Source of the DNA: Burkholderiaceae bacterium
GTDB lineage: Bacteria > Pseudomonadota > Gammaproteobacteria > Burkholderiales > Burkholderiaceae_E
Assembly: GCA_016710525.1 (NCBI GenBank)
Contig: JADJVQ010000011.1
Span: forward strand, 1 to 64,000
DNA: 64,000 nt
Reading direction: 5' to 3'
Each line of letters starts with the position of its first letter. Position 1 is the stretch's first letter. This document shows, piece after piece, positions 35,526 through 43,151 of the stretch. The notes below the pieces were generated by a model that had not been told where the DNA came from, made no database searches, and was given only the letters and a program-made list of their open reading frames with translations. A program made the translations under genes and the position numbers.

Positions 35526-36403
35526 GGTTATCGAAGGAGCAGCTCGAACAGTTCGACCGCGAGGGCTACCTGTTCTTCCCGAGCCTGTTCACGCCGCAGG
35601 AGACCGCGACGCTGAACGCCGCGGTGCCCGAGCTGTACAGCCGGCGCGAGGCCTACAACGTGCGCGAGCGCGGCAGCGACGCGGTGCGCACGAACTTCGG
35701 CGCACACATGTACAGCGAACCCTTCGCCAGGCTGGGTCGCCACCCGCGCATGGTCGAGCCGGTCGAAGACCTGTTCGGCGAACAGCTGTACATGCACCAG
35801 TTCAAGATCAACGGCAAGATGGCCTTCGAGGGCGACGTCTGGCAATGGCACCAGGACTACGGCACCTGGATGAACGACGACCTGATGCCGACCGAGCGCG
35901 CGATGAACGTCGCGATCTTCCTGGACGACGTCAACGAGTTCAACGGGCCGCTGATGTTCATCCCGGGCAGCCACAAGAAGGGCGTGATCGACGCGAAGCA
36001 CGACCTCACCACCACCAGCTATCCGCTGTGGACGGTGGACAATGACCTGATCGCGCAGCTCGTGGCGCGCGCCGGCGGGAAGAATGGGGGCATCGTCAGT
36101 CCCAAGGGCCCGGCCGGCTCGATGATCCTGTTCCACAGCTGCCTGGTGCACGCCTCGACCAGCAACCTGTCGCCCTGGAACCGCGTCAGCGTTTACTTGA
36201 GCCTGTGCGCGGTGTCCAACCACATCCGTCGCCACAAGCGGCCCGAATACATCGCGCACCGCGACTTCAGCCCCATCGTGTGCCTGCCCGACGACTGCCT
36301 GCTGAAGGACTATCCGGTGTCGGTGCCCTGGAAGCACGGGCTGCCTGCCAGCGCGCTGCAGACCACCGACGTTCCTTTCGCCGATGCGAAGCAGGCCGCA
36401 TGA
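35522..36403 (+). CDS. Phytanoyl-CoA dioxygenase (PhyH) family Fe(II)/2-oxoglutarate oxygenase
   Basis: A 293-residue cytosolic protein. The iron facial triad is visible as His110 and Asp112 (QWHQDYGTW) and His210 (LVHAS), with Arg221 placed to bind 2-oxoglutarate. FDREGYLFFPSLF at the N-terminus and LMFIPGSHKKG are typical of PhyH relatives such as EctD and PhnY. It should hydroxylate a small polar acid; substrate unknown. AGGAG precedes the ATG, which overlaps the gntR stop. The second gene of a four-gene operon. Confidence 0.88.
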   Translation: MRLSKEQLEQFDREGYLFFPSLFTPQETATLNAAVPELYSRREAYNVRERGSDAVRTNFGAHMYSEPFARLGRHPRMVEPVEDLFGEQLYMHQFKINGKMAFEGDVWQWHQDYGTWMNDDLMPTERAMNVAIFLDDVNEFNGPLMFIPGSHKKGVIDAKHDLTTTSYPLWTVDNDLIAQLVARAGGKNGGIVSPKGPAGSMILFHSCLVHASTSNLSPWNRVSVYLSLCAVSNHIRRHKRPEYIAHRDFSPIVCLPDDCLLKDYPVSVPWKHGLPASALQTTDVPFADAKQAA

Positions 36404-37758
36404 ATCTGTACGCCAAGCTTCAGCAGCGTGCCGCTCAGGGCAAACCGGTCCGAGTCGGCCTGATCGGCGCCGGCAAGTTCGGTTCGATGTACCTCGCGCA
36501 GGTGCCGCGCACGCCCGGCGTGCATCTGGCCGGTATCGCCGATCTTTCACCCGACGGCGCGCGCGCCAACCTGGCCCGGGTCGGATGGCAGGCCGAACGC
36601 ACTCAGGCAGCGTCGCTGGACGCCGCCGTGAAGGCGGGCACGACCCACGTCGGCGACGACTGGCAGGCGCTGGTGCGCCACCCCTCGATCGATGTCATCG
36701 TCGAGTGCACCGGCCATCCCATCGCCGCGGTCGACCATTGCCTGGCTGCATTCCAGCACGGCAAGCACGTGGTCAACGTGACGGTCGAGGCCGATGCCTT
36801 CTGCGGGCCGCTGCTGGCGCGCAAGGCGCAAGAGGCCGGCGTGGTGTATTCGCTGGCCTTCGGCGACCAGCCGGCGCTGATCTGCGACCTGGTCGACTGG
36901 GCTCGGACCTGCGGTTTTCCGGTGGTCGCGGCAGGGCGTGGCCACAAGTGGCTGCCCCACTTCAGCCAGTCGACCCCGGACACGGTCTGGGGATACTACG
37001 GACTCACGCCCGAGCAGGCCGTGCGCGGCGGGCTGAATCCCAAGATGTTCAACAGCTTCCTGGACGGCTCCAAGCCGTCCATCGAGAGCACCGCGGTGAG
37101 CAACGCCACCGGCCTGGGCGTGCCCTCCAACGGCCTGCTGTATCCGCCGGCCAGCGTCGAGGACATCCCCTACGTGACCCGGCCGATCAGCGAGGGCGGC
37201 GTGCTCGAGCGCAAGGGCATGGTGGAGGTGATCTCGTCGCTGGAGCCCGATGGCCGCAAGATTCCGTACGACATCCGGATGGGCGTCTGGGTGACGGTCG
37301 AGGCCGAGACCGACTACATCAAGAACTGCTTCGAGGAATACAACGCCCATACCGATCCCAGCGGCCGCTACTTCACGCTGTACAAGCGCTGGCACCTGAT
37401 CGGCCTGGAGGTGGGGGTCAGCGTGGCCAGTGTGGCCTTGCGCAGTGAACCGACCGGCGTGGCGACGGCCTGGAACGCCGACGTGGTGGCGACCGCCAAG
37501 CGCGACCTCGCGGTGGGCGAGATGCTCGACGGCGAGGGCGGCTACACGGTGTGGGGCAAGCTGCTGCCGGCCGCCACCTCGCAGCGCATGGGCGGGCTGC
37601 CGCTGGGCCTGGCGCATGGCGTCAAGGTGGTGCGCCCGGTCCGCTGCGGCCAGAGCTTGAGCTGGGCCGACGTGGAGATGGACACCGGCACCCATGCGTA
37701 CCGGATCCGGCGCGAGATGGAGTCGCTCTTTGCCGCGCCGCTCGAGATGCGTGCATGA
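36400..37758 (+). CDS. Homoserine-dehydrogenase-like oxidoreductase with C-terminal SAF domain
   Basis: A 452-residue protein. An N-terminal Rossmann domain (GLIGAGKFGSMYL, residues 20-32) and DVIVECTGHP are followed by a long middle domain (KWLPHFSQSTPDTVWGYYG, NGLLYPPASVEDIPYV) and a C-terminal SAF domain (AKRDLAVGEMLDGEGGYTV). This is the architecture of predicted homoserine dehydrogenases with SAF domains (COG4091-like), for which I know no settled activity. Both ends overlap neighbours by ATGA, so it belongs to the same pathway as the dioxygenase and hydroxyacid dehydrogenase. Confidence 0.82.
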   Translation: MNLYAKLQQRAAQGKPVRVGLIGAGKFGSMYLAQVPRTPGVHLAGIADLSPDGARANLARVGWQAERTQAASLDAAVKAGTTHVGDDWQALVRHPSIDVIVECTGHPIAAVDHCLAAFQHGKHVVNVTVEADAFCGPLLARKAQEAGVVYSLAFGDQPALICDLVDWARTCGFPVVAAGRGHKWLPHFSQSTPDTVWGYYGLTPEQAVRGGLNPKMFNSFLDGSKPSIESTAVSNATGLGVPSNGLLYPPASVEDIPYVTRPISEGGVLERKGMVEVISSLEPDGRKIPYDIRMGVWVTVEAETDYIKNCFEEYNAHTDPSGRYFTLYKRWHLIGLEVGVSVASVALRSEPTGVATAWNADVVATAKRDLAVGEMLDGEGGYTVWGKLLPAATSQRMGGLPLGLAHGVKVVRPVRCGQSLSWADVEMDTGTHAYRIRREMESLFAAPLEMRA

Positions 37759-38624
37759 AGGTGGCCGTTCTGGGCATTGGGCTGATGGGCTTCCCGATGG
37801 CCCGCCGCCTGTGCGAGGCCGGGCACACGGTGCACGCCTGGAATCGCAGTCCGGAGAAGGCGCAGCGCCTGGCCGTCTTCGGGGCGCAGGTCCATCACCA
37901 GCTGGCGCAGGCGGTTGCGTCGGCCGAGGTGGTGGTGAGCCTGCTGGAACATGGCGACGCGGTGGCCGATGTGCTGTTCGAACAGGGGGCCGCGGCCGCG
38001 ATGCGCCCGGGCGCGCTGATGATCGACATGGCCTCGATCCGGCCCGAGCAGGCGCGAGATCATGCGGCGCGCCTGGCCCGCTTCGGGGTGGCTCACCTGG
38101 ACGCCCCCGTATCGGGCGGCACGATCGGTGCCGATCAGGGCACGCTGGCGATCATGGCGGGCGGCCAGGCGGCCGACTTCGAGCGCGCGCAGCCGGTGTT
38201 CGCAGCCCTGGGGCGCGCCACGCTTGTCGGCGGGCATGGCGCCGGGCAGCTCGCCAAGCTGGCCAACCAGATGATCGTCGGCGTGACGATCGGCGCTGTC
38301 GCCGAAGCCTTGCTGCTGTGCGAAAAGAGCGGGGTCGATCCGGCCAAGGTGATGCAGGCGCTGGCGGGTGGAGCGGCCGACAGCCGGATTCTGCGGATGC
38401 ATGGCCAGCGCATGATCGACCGCGATTTCGAGGCGCGCGCGCGGATGACAGTGCAGCTCAAGGATCTTCGCAACGCGCTGGCCAGCGCCCGGGATGCCGG
38501 GATGGCGGCGCCGATCGCGGGCTTGCTCGAGCAGCTGTTCAGCGAGGGAGTGGCCAATGGGCTGGCCGGACACGACCACAGCGCGGTATTCCTGACCCTG
38601 GAGCAGCGCAAGCCGGTGGCCTGA
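37755..38624 (+). CDS. Beta-hydroxyacid dehydrogenase (3-hydroxyisobutyrate / tartronate semialdehyde reductase family)
   Basis: 289 residues. The Rossmann motif is VLGIGLMGFPMARRL, the substrate-binding motif DAPVSGGTIGADQGTLAIM, and the catalytic lysine is Lys168 in GAGQLAKLANQ with Asn171 beside it. It interconverts a beta-hydroxyacid and its semialdehyde with NAD(P). The exact substrate cannot be told. It is the last gene of the GntR operon; a GC-rich hairpin follows. Confidence 0.88.
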   Translation: MKVAVLGIGLMGFPMARRLCEAGHTVHAWNRSPEKAQRLAVFGAQVHHQLAQAVASAEVVVSLLEHGDAVADVLFEQGAAAAMRPGALMIDMASIRPEQARDHAARLARFGVAHLDAPVSGGTIGADQGTLAIMAGGQAADFERAQPVFAALGRATLVGGHGAGQLAKLANQMIVGVTIGAVAEALLLCEKSGVDPAKVMQALAGGAADSRILRMHGQRMIDRDFEARARMTVQLKDLRNALASARDAGMAAPIAGLLEQLFSEGVANGLAGHDHSAVFLTLEQRKPVA

Positions 38625-38627
38625 GCC

Positions 38628-38664
38628 GGCGGTCGCGGGCGATCGGCAGCCCGCCGCGATCGCC
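38628..38664. terminator. GC hairpin between convergent operons
   Basis: An 11-bp stem (GGCGGTCGCGG with CCGCGATCGCC, one G-T wobble) encloses a 15-nt loop containing a further GGGC/GCCC-like pairing. It lies between the convergent hydroxyacid dehydrogenase and PAS genes and has no U-tract, so it is a possible bidirectional stop only. Confidence 0.4.
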
Positions 38665-38679
38665 GCCCGCTCGGAGTCG

Positions 38680-39396
38680 TCAGTTCAAGGATGGGGAGGC
38701 GGGCGCCGCGCGGTCGCCTGACAGGGCGGCTTCGGCACGATCGGCAGGAGGCGATCGATCCTGCCACTGGACGAGCGTGCCGATCTGAGCGCCCGCATCA
38801 TCGTGCAGGTCGCTGATGGTCAGTTCGAACTCGTGCGCTCCCAGGCACAGGGTGGTTCGCTGGACCGGCTCGTAGGCCAGCCCCTTGCCCTGCCGGCGAA
38901 ACGGATCGGCATGGAACAGGTCGATGTTGCAGCCGATCACCGAATCCGCCTCGATGCCGTGCAGGGCAGGCGCCAGGTCGTCGCCGACTTCGCGCAGCGT
39001 GGCGGCCAGCGCCTGGTTGACGGACACGATGGTGCCGGTTTCGTCGGCGATCATGATGCGGGCCGAGACTGTGGCGAACGCGGACTGCAGGCGGGCGAGG
39101 TCGCGCCCGTGCGCCGCCAGTGTCACGCTCTGGCTCCCGCATTCGTCCAGGGCCCGGGTCAGCTGGTCCATGGTCGCGCGGCCCCGATTCCAGGTGTCCC
39201 ACAGGTTGTGGGCCGCCTTGGTCTGTTCGCGCAACCGTTCGAGCATCAGGTTGGCCTGCACCGCGACGTCGTGGTGGGCGCCTTTGAAGCAGGTCGTATC
39301 GACGTCGGTTTCGAGGAGCGGGTCGTCCAGCGCGGCAGCCAGCGCCTGCGCAAGGCGCATCGCCTGGGTCTTGAAGAGCGGGTCGGTCAGTGGCAT
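38680..39396 (-). CDS. PAS-domain signalling protein
   Basis: A 238-residue soluble protein. Residues 1-95 are helical and charged (probable coiled coil, FKGAHHDVAVQANLMLERLREQTKAAHN). Residues about 100-225 look like a PAS domain (ARIMIADETGTIVSVNQALAATL, then GAHEFELTISDLHDDAGAQIGTLVQWQDRS). No kinase, GGDEF or methyl-accepting domain is attached. ATG 39396 has GGAG 8 bp upstream. It lies 20 bp after the Hpt gene, so the two are probably co-transcribed and part of one signalling set. Confidence 0.75.
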   Translation of the reverse strand: MPLTDPLFKTQAMRLAQALAAALDDPLLETDVDTTCFKGAHHDVAVQANLMLERLREQTKAAHNLWDTWNRGRATMDQLTRALDECGSQSVTLAAHGRDLARLQSAFATVSARIMIADETGTIVSVNQALAATLREVGDDLAPALHGIEADSVIGCNIDLFHADPFRRQGKGLAYEPVQRTTLCLGAHEFELTISDLHDDAGAQIGTLVQWQDRSPPADRAEAALSGDRAAPASPSLN

Positions 39397-39416
39397 GGTG
39401 GGCGCTCCGGCAGGGC

Positions 39417-39794
39417 TCAGGCGGCGAGCGCGAGGTTCGGCGTCTGTTCGCCGCGGGTGTCGGTGACAAATCGAAGCAGGTCGATCGCGAGATCCCGCAG
39501 CGCGCCGGCCAGCGCATCGAGGTCGGCGGCCGCCAGGGTCTGGTGGCGCATCTTGTGCTCCATCTCGCGCGCCAGGTCGCAGGCAGGTTCGGCGCGCAGC
39601 ACGGCGCAGCCGCTGCGGATCTTGTGCAGCACGGCATTCACGCCCCGCCATTCGCCGCTGATCAGCGCCAGTTCCAGCCCATCGCAGGCCTGGTGGCAAT
39701 GATCCAGCAGGTGCAAGGCCAGGGCGATCAGTTCGGTTTGGTCGCAGCGCAGCATGCGCATCGCATCGGCGGGATCGAATTGGCGATAAATCAT
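39417..39794 (-). CDS. Histidine phosphotransfer (Hpt) domain protein
   Basis: A 125-residue all-helical protein with a candidate phospho-accepting histidine at residue 57 (NAVLHKIRSGCAVL), a variant of the usual HxLKGS-type Hpt motif, followed by a second helix with LAREMEHKM. Such proteins relay phosphate between receiver domains. The divergent hybrid kinase at 40621 supplies a receiver and the LuxR-type regulator at 39925 another, so a relay is plausible. Motif departures lower confidence. Confidence 0.7.
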   Translation of the reverse strand: MIYRQFDPADAMRMLRCDQTELIALALHLLDHCHQACDGLELALISGEWRGVNAVLHKIRSGCAVLRAEPACDLAREMEHKMRHQTLAAADLDALAGALRDLAIDLLRFVTDTRGEQTPNLALAA

Positions 39795-39887
39795 CGGTGT
39801 GTGTCCTGGAGTGACCCGCGAGCTCAGGGGCTTCGCCGGGTGTGTCTGCGTATTGAATCGCAGCCACGGACATCGAACCATTCGGTC

Positions 39888-39922
39888 GGCACCCGGGGTG
39901 CCCCCGGGGATTCGCCCGGGGG
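39888..39922 (-). terminator. GC hairpins just after the response regulator gene
   Basis: Directly after the regulator stop codon lies an 8-bp perfect stem (CCCCCGGG with CCCGGGGG, 6-nt loop, 39901-39922), abutted by a second palindrome GGCACCC-G-GGGTGCC (39888-39902). The two overlap slightly and may compete. There is no U-tract, so this is either a weak terminator or an mRNA-stabilising element separating the regulator from the Hpt gene. Confidence 0.4.
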
Positions 39923-39924
39923 GT

Positions 39925-40584
39925 TCAGGCCAGCGGGTCGTTGGCGAGCAATCCCAGACGGATCGCGTGGCGGGTGAGTCCGGCCACATCATGGACATCG
40001 AGGCGGCGCATGATGTCCTGGCGATGGAAGTCCACCGTCTTGGGGCTGATGCCCAGCGCGCGTGCGGCTTCCTTGTTGGTCGAGCCCAGCGCGATCAGCC
40101 GCAGGATCTCGATCTGGCGCGGCGTCAGCATCGGGGTCGCGGGCTGACCGCTGCCCAGACCGGCCAGCATCACGCCCGTCAGCCGCGGGCTCAGGTACTT
40201 GTCGCCGCGCTGCGTGGCGGCGATCGCCTGCTCGAGCTCCGGCAGCGCGAAGTCCTTGACCAGATAGGCATCGGCGCCGCTGGTGAAGGCCAGGTTGATG
40301 GCGTCCGCGGTGTCGAGATTGGAGACGATCAGTGCGCGCACGTCGGTGTCGACGCGGCGGATTTCTGCGATCGCCTGCAGTCCGGATTTCACCGGCATCG
40401 TGACATCGACGATCAGGAAGCCGGGACGGTGGCGGGCGTGCAGGTCGATCAGCTGCTGGCCGTCCCCCGCCTCGCCCTGCACCTCGAAGCCCAGCGATTG
40501 CAGCAGCAGCCGCACGCCGGAACGCACCAGCAGGTGATCATCGGCAATCAGTGCGGTTTTCGGGCGGGAAACTGGGGCAGTCAC
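39925..40584 (-). CDS. LuxR/FixJ-type response regulator
   Basis: A 219-residue NarL-like regulator. The receiver domain has acidic pocket ADD (residues 14-16), phospho-acceptor Asp60 (FLIVDVTMP) and the conserved Lys in YLVKDF. The C-terminal LuxR HTH is marked by LTPRQIEILRLIALGSTNKEAARALGISPKTV. The GTG start at 40584 comes only 7 bases after a perfect TATAAT. It is divergent from the hybrid kinase gene across 36 bp. Confidence 0.9.
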   Translation of the reverse strand: MTAPVSRPKTALIADDHLLVRSGVRLLLQSLGFEVQGEAGDGQQLIDLHARHRPGFLIVDVTMPVKSGLQAIAEIRRVDTDVRALIVSNLDTADAINLAFTSGADAYLVKDFALPELEQAIAATQRGDKYLSPRLTGVMLAGLGSGQPATPMLTPRQIEILRLIALGSTNKEAARALGISPKTVDFHRQDIMRRLDVHDVAGLTRHAIRLGLLANDPLA

Positions 40585-40593
40585 CGCTGGGAT

Positions 40594-40599
40594 TATAGG
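40594..40599 (-). promoter_or_regulatory. Consensus -10 hexamer (TATAAT) abutting the response regulator start
   Basis: On the minus strand TATAAT is followed by CCCAGCG and then the GTG codon. Transcription from this element would begin at or within a base or two of the start codon, which would give a leaderless message. No strong -35 is apparent. Confidence 0.55.
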
Positions 40600-40620
40600 A
40601 GCCCTGAAGGAGCCGAACCA

Positions 40621-41898
40621 TTGCGCTGGCCGCGCATGGGCCCGACGACCGACCGGCGGCTGGCGCATCAAGCGCCAGCCCGGCGCGCCGATACCGAAGC
40701 ATCCAGCCTTGTTGCCGAGGAAGCCTTGCTCAGCGCCCGCCCCGATTTTCTGTCCCGCTTCGGCCACGACCTGCGTGCGCCGCTGTCCTCACTGAATGGC
40801 GTGCTGCGCCTGCTGGCTGCCGACGCCGCGCCGCCCGAGCCGCTGCGTGGCGCGCTGGCGCGCCAGGCCCTGGCCGCATCGCTGCAGCTGCAGTGCCAGA
40901 TCGACGATGCGATCTCCCTGGCCCGTCTGGAATCGGCCGCCGAAGCGCCGGCATTGCGAGCCGTCGATCTGCGGGCGCTGCTCCATCAGGTGTTCTCCGA
41001 TCTGGCGCCGGTCGCGCAGGCCCTGGAGGTCACGCTCAGTGTCGAAGCGGCCGATCCGCCCGGAAGCGAGGTGGTCGGCGCGCTGGCCGCGCCGTCCCTG
41101 CTTGGCCGGCTGCTCGAGAGCCTGGGCCACCAGGCCCTGCGATATGGGGTGCGGGGTCACGTCAGCCGCGTCGGATTGAGGGTCGATGGAGCGAGTCTGC
41201 GCCTGCGCTGGCACCGATTCGCACCCGGGCGGGCACCCGAGGCGCTTGGGCCGGTGTTCGAGCCGTTCGAGCCCTGCGCCTCGGGCGCGGCGCCCTCTGG
41301 CCTCGGTCTGCGTCTGGCGCGAGACGGCCTGCGCGTGATGGGCGGGCAGCTGACGCTGGTGCCGTCCACGGATGGGGCCGACACCGATCTGCTGCTCGAA
41401 CTGGCCGTGATGTCGCCTGCCAACGCCCAGCGCGCACCGATGGCGTCGGCCAGTCCGGGCGGCGCGGCGCCGTCGATGCGGATGCTGCTGGTCGAAGACG
41501 ATCCGGTGAATCGAAGCCTGGTGCAGCTCTATCTCAGGGCGCGTCCGGGCATCGAACTGCAGACCGCGGCGACGGGTGCCGAGGGCCTGGCCAAGGTGCG
41601 CGACTGGCAGCCCCGGCTGCTGGTGACCGATCTGAACCTGCCCGATATGAGCGGTCAGACCCTGGTGCGCCGGCTGGCCGAGGAGTGCGGCGAGTGGCGC
41701 CAGGGCGCGCGCTGCGTGGCATTCAGCGCCGACCTGCCGCCCCTGGATCCGGCATCAGAGGGCACGCCGGCTCAGCCTGATCTGTTCGACGATGCCTGGC
41801 ACAAATCGCTGACATCAGCGCAGTTTCTGGCGGCTGTCGATCGGATCCTGGTGTCCGGGCCCGATCGAACGCATCCGCTGGCGCTGCAGTCAGTGTGA
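40621..41898 (+). CDS. Soluble hybrid histidine kinase with degenerate ATPase domain and C-terminal receiver
   Basis: 425 residues from a TTG start at 40621, chosen because GAAGGAG lies 9 bp upstream; ATG 40636 is an alternative. The HisKA dimerisation helix has His49 in FGHDLRAPLSSLNG. The HATPase region keeps a G2-like GLGLRLARDGLRVMGG, but the N-box asparagines are replaced (LLESLGHQALRYG) and no DxGxG box is visible before VFEPFEP. The receiver domain is intact with Asp337 (LLVTDLNLP) and a conserved Lys (WHKSLTSAQFL). No membrane helix or sensor domain is present. It may act as a phosphatase or relay rather than a kinase. Confidence 0.82.
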   Translation: MRWPRMGPTTDRRLAHQAPARRADTEASSLVAEEALLSARPDFLSRFGHDLRAPLSSLNGVLRLLAADAAPPEPLRGALARQALAASLQLQCQIDDAISLARLESAAEAPALRAVDLRALLHQVFSDLAPVAQALEVTLSVEAADPPGSEVVGALAAPSLLGRLLESLGHQALRYGVRGHVSRVGLRVDGASLRLRWHRFAPGRAPEALGPVFEPFEPCASGAAPSGLGLRLARDGLRVMGGQLTLVPSTDGADTDLLLELAVMSPANAQRAPMASASPGGAAPSMRMLLVEDDPVNRSLVQLYLRARPGIELQTAATGAEGLAKVRDWQPRLLVTDLNLPDMSGQTLVRRLAEECGEWRQGARCVAFSADLPPLDPASEGTPAQPDLFDDAWHKSLTSAQFLAAVDRILVSGPDRTHPLALQSV

Positions 41899-41903
41899 AC
41901 CGG

Positions 41904-41938
41904 GGCCGGGCTGTGCAGCCAGGGTGCCAGTCCCGGCC
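41904..41938. terminator. Weak hairpin between the convergent kinase and DUF3135 genes
   Basis: GGCCGGG (41904-41910) pairs with CCCGGCC (41932-41938) across a 21-nt loop in the 47-bp convergent gap. There is no U-tract; it is reported only because the position is right. Confidence 0.25.
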
Positions 41939-41945
41939 GCGGCCG

Positions 41946-42239
41946 TCAGCGGGAGACCGTGCGTTCCAGTTGCGCGGTGGCTTCGCTCAGGTCCTGCATC
42001 CGGCCGGCCAGCTGGCGCATCGACGCGGCCATCCAGACCATCGAGGTCTGGATGCGCTCGGCGTCGTTCTTGCCTTCGACCTGTTCCTCGAGCTTGCGCA
42101 GCACCACCTTGGCCTGGGCCGAAAGGGCCGGCCCCGCTTTGGCCATCTCAAGCGCCAGCACCGCCTTGCGCCGCGCCTCGAAGGCCGCGGGATCGCGCTG
42201 GTAGAGGTTTGCCCACTCGTCGAAATCGAATTTTTGCAT
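41946..42239 (-). CDS. DUF3135-like small protein
   Basis: 97 residues beginning MQKFDFDEWANLYQRDPAAFEARRKAVL, which matches the start of DUF3135 proteins (FDFDxWxxLxxxDPEAFExRR). The rest is helical and charged (VVLRKLEEQVEGKNDAERIQ). No signal peptide or membrane segment is present. Function unknown. ATG 42239 was chosen over the longer frame because conserved sequence begins there. Confidence 0.75.
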   Translation of the reverse strand: MQKFDFDEWANLYQRDPAAFEARRKAVLALEMAKAGPALSAQAKVVLRKLEEQVEGKNDAERIQTSMVWMAASMRQLAGRMQDLSEATAQLERTVSR

Positions 42240-42366
42240 TTGGGTCCGCCTGCCGTTGGTCGGCGCCAGTCGCCGTCTGTCGGGAATCATCGACCGTTTA
42301 TCGGTTCCCCGCGGTGACTTCGCGCACAGTATCGCAGTCCGGCCCCCTGCGTAAGGGGATGAGCGC

Positions 42367-42714
42367 TTACTCGCGCTTGCCCAGCAGCAAGGCGCTGATC
42401 GCCCAGCTGATCAGGCTGTAGACGAGTGCGGCCAGCACCGCCCAGCCGAAGCTCGCGACCTCGAAGCCGTCCAGGAAGCGAGCAGTCAGCCAGAACAGCA
42501 GCCCGTTGATCACGAAGGTGAACAGGCCCAGCGTGAGCAGGTTGATCGGCAGCGTCAGCAGCAGCAGCACCGGGCGAATCAGGGTGTTCAGCAGGCCCAG
42601 CACCAGCGCCGCGACCAGCGCGGTGCCGATGCCGGAGATTTTCACCGCAGGCAGCAGCCAGGGCAGTGCCAAAAGGCACAGTGCATTGATGGCCCAGCCG
42701 AGCAGCAGGCGCAT
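42367..42714 (-). CDS. Phage holin family (DUF360-like, YvlD type) membrane protein
   Basis: 115 residues with four hydrophobic segments (LLLGWAINALCLLALPWLLP; IGTALVAALVLGLLNTLIRPVLLLLT; FTFVINGLLFWLTARF; WAVLAALVYSLISWAISALL). The motif LGLLNTLIRPVLLLLTLPINLLTLGLF marks the family. The name is historical; these are chromosomal proteins of unknown role, not phage lysis proteins. It lies 5 bp after the universal stress gene. Confidence 0.87.
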   Translation of the reverse strand: MRLLLGWAINALCLLALPWLLPAVKISGIGTALVAALVLGLLNTLIRPVLLLLTLPINLLTLGLFTFVINGLLFWLTARFLDGFEVASFGWAVLAALVYSLISWAISALLLGKRE

Positions 42715-42719
42715 GGCGC

Positions 42720-43145
42720 TTATTTCACCATCAGGACGGGCGTCTTGGCGAACTCCATGACCCGTTGGGCCACCGAACCCATCAGCAGGTCCTTGAGCGC
42801 CGAGCGGCCTTTGGACCCCATCAGGATCAGGTCGAATTTGCCCTCGGCCGCGGCGGCGGCGATCTCGGCGCCGACATTGCCGGTGCGGATCACCATGTCG
42901 TGGCGTGCGCCGGCCTTGTCCAGCGCCTTGCGCGATTCCGCCAGGTCCTGTTCCGAGAGGTCGCGCAGGTAGTCGGCGACCGCCTTCTTGCCGACGAAGC
43001 GTTCGGCATGGCGCAACGCGACGTCGTCATGGACGCTGATCAGCGTGATAGTCGATTCGGATTTCAGGTCGTCAGCCAGCTTGGCCGCGTACTTGACCGC
43101 GCGCAGCGCGTTTTTGGAACCATCGGTGGCAACCAGGATCTTCAT
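42720..43145 (-). CDS. Universal stress protein (UspA family)
   Basis: A 141-residue single Usp domain. It starts MKILVATDGSKNALRAVKYA and has the ATP-binding motif GSKGRSALKDLLMGSVAQRV, so it belongs to the ATP-binding branch. It acts in the cytosol in general stress survival. It lies 6 bp after ubiX on the same strand. Confidence 0.93.
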   Translation of the reverse strand: MKILVATDGSKNALRAVKYAAKLADDLKSESTITLISVHDDVALRHAERFVGKKAVADYLRDLSEQDLAESRKALDKAGARHDMVIRTGNVGAEIAAAAAEGKFDLILMGSKGRSALKDLLMGSVAQRVMEFAKTPVLMVK

Positions 43146-43151
43146 GATGAG

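Noticed and set aside
34739..38680. Attachment-site repeat of the tRNA-Thr 3' end flanking the accessory operon
   Set aside because: I looked for a copy of the T-arm and acceptor sequence downstream and saw none; no integrase is present.
42367..42714. Phage holin as a sign of a prophage
   Set aside because: The family is a chromosomal membrane protein misnamed holin; no phage gene surrounds it.
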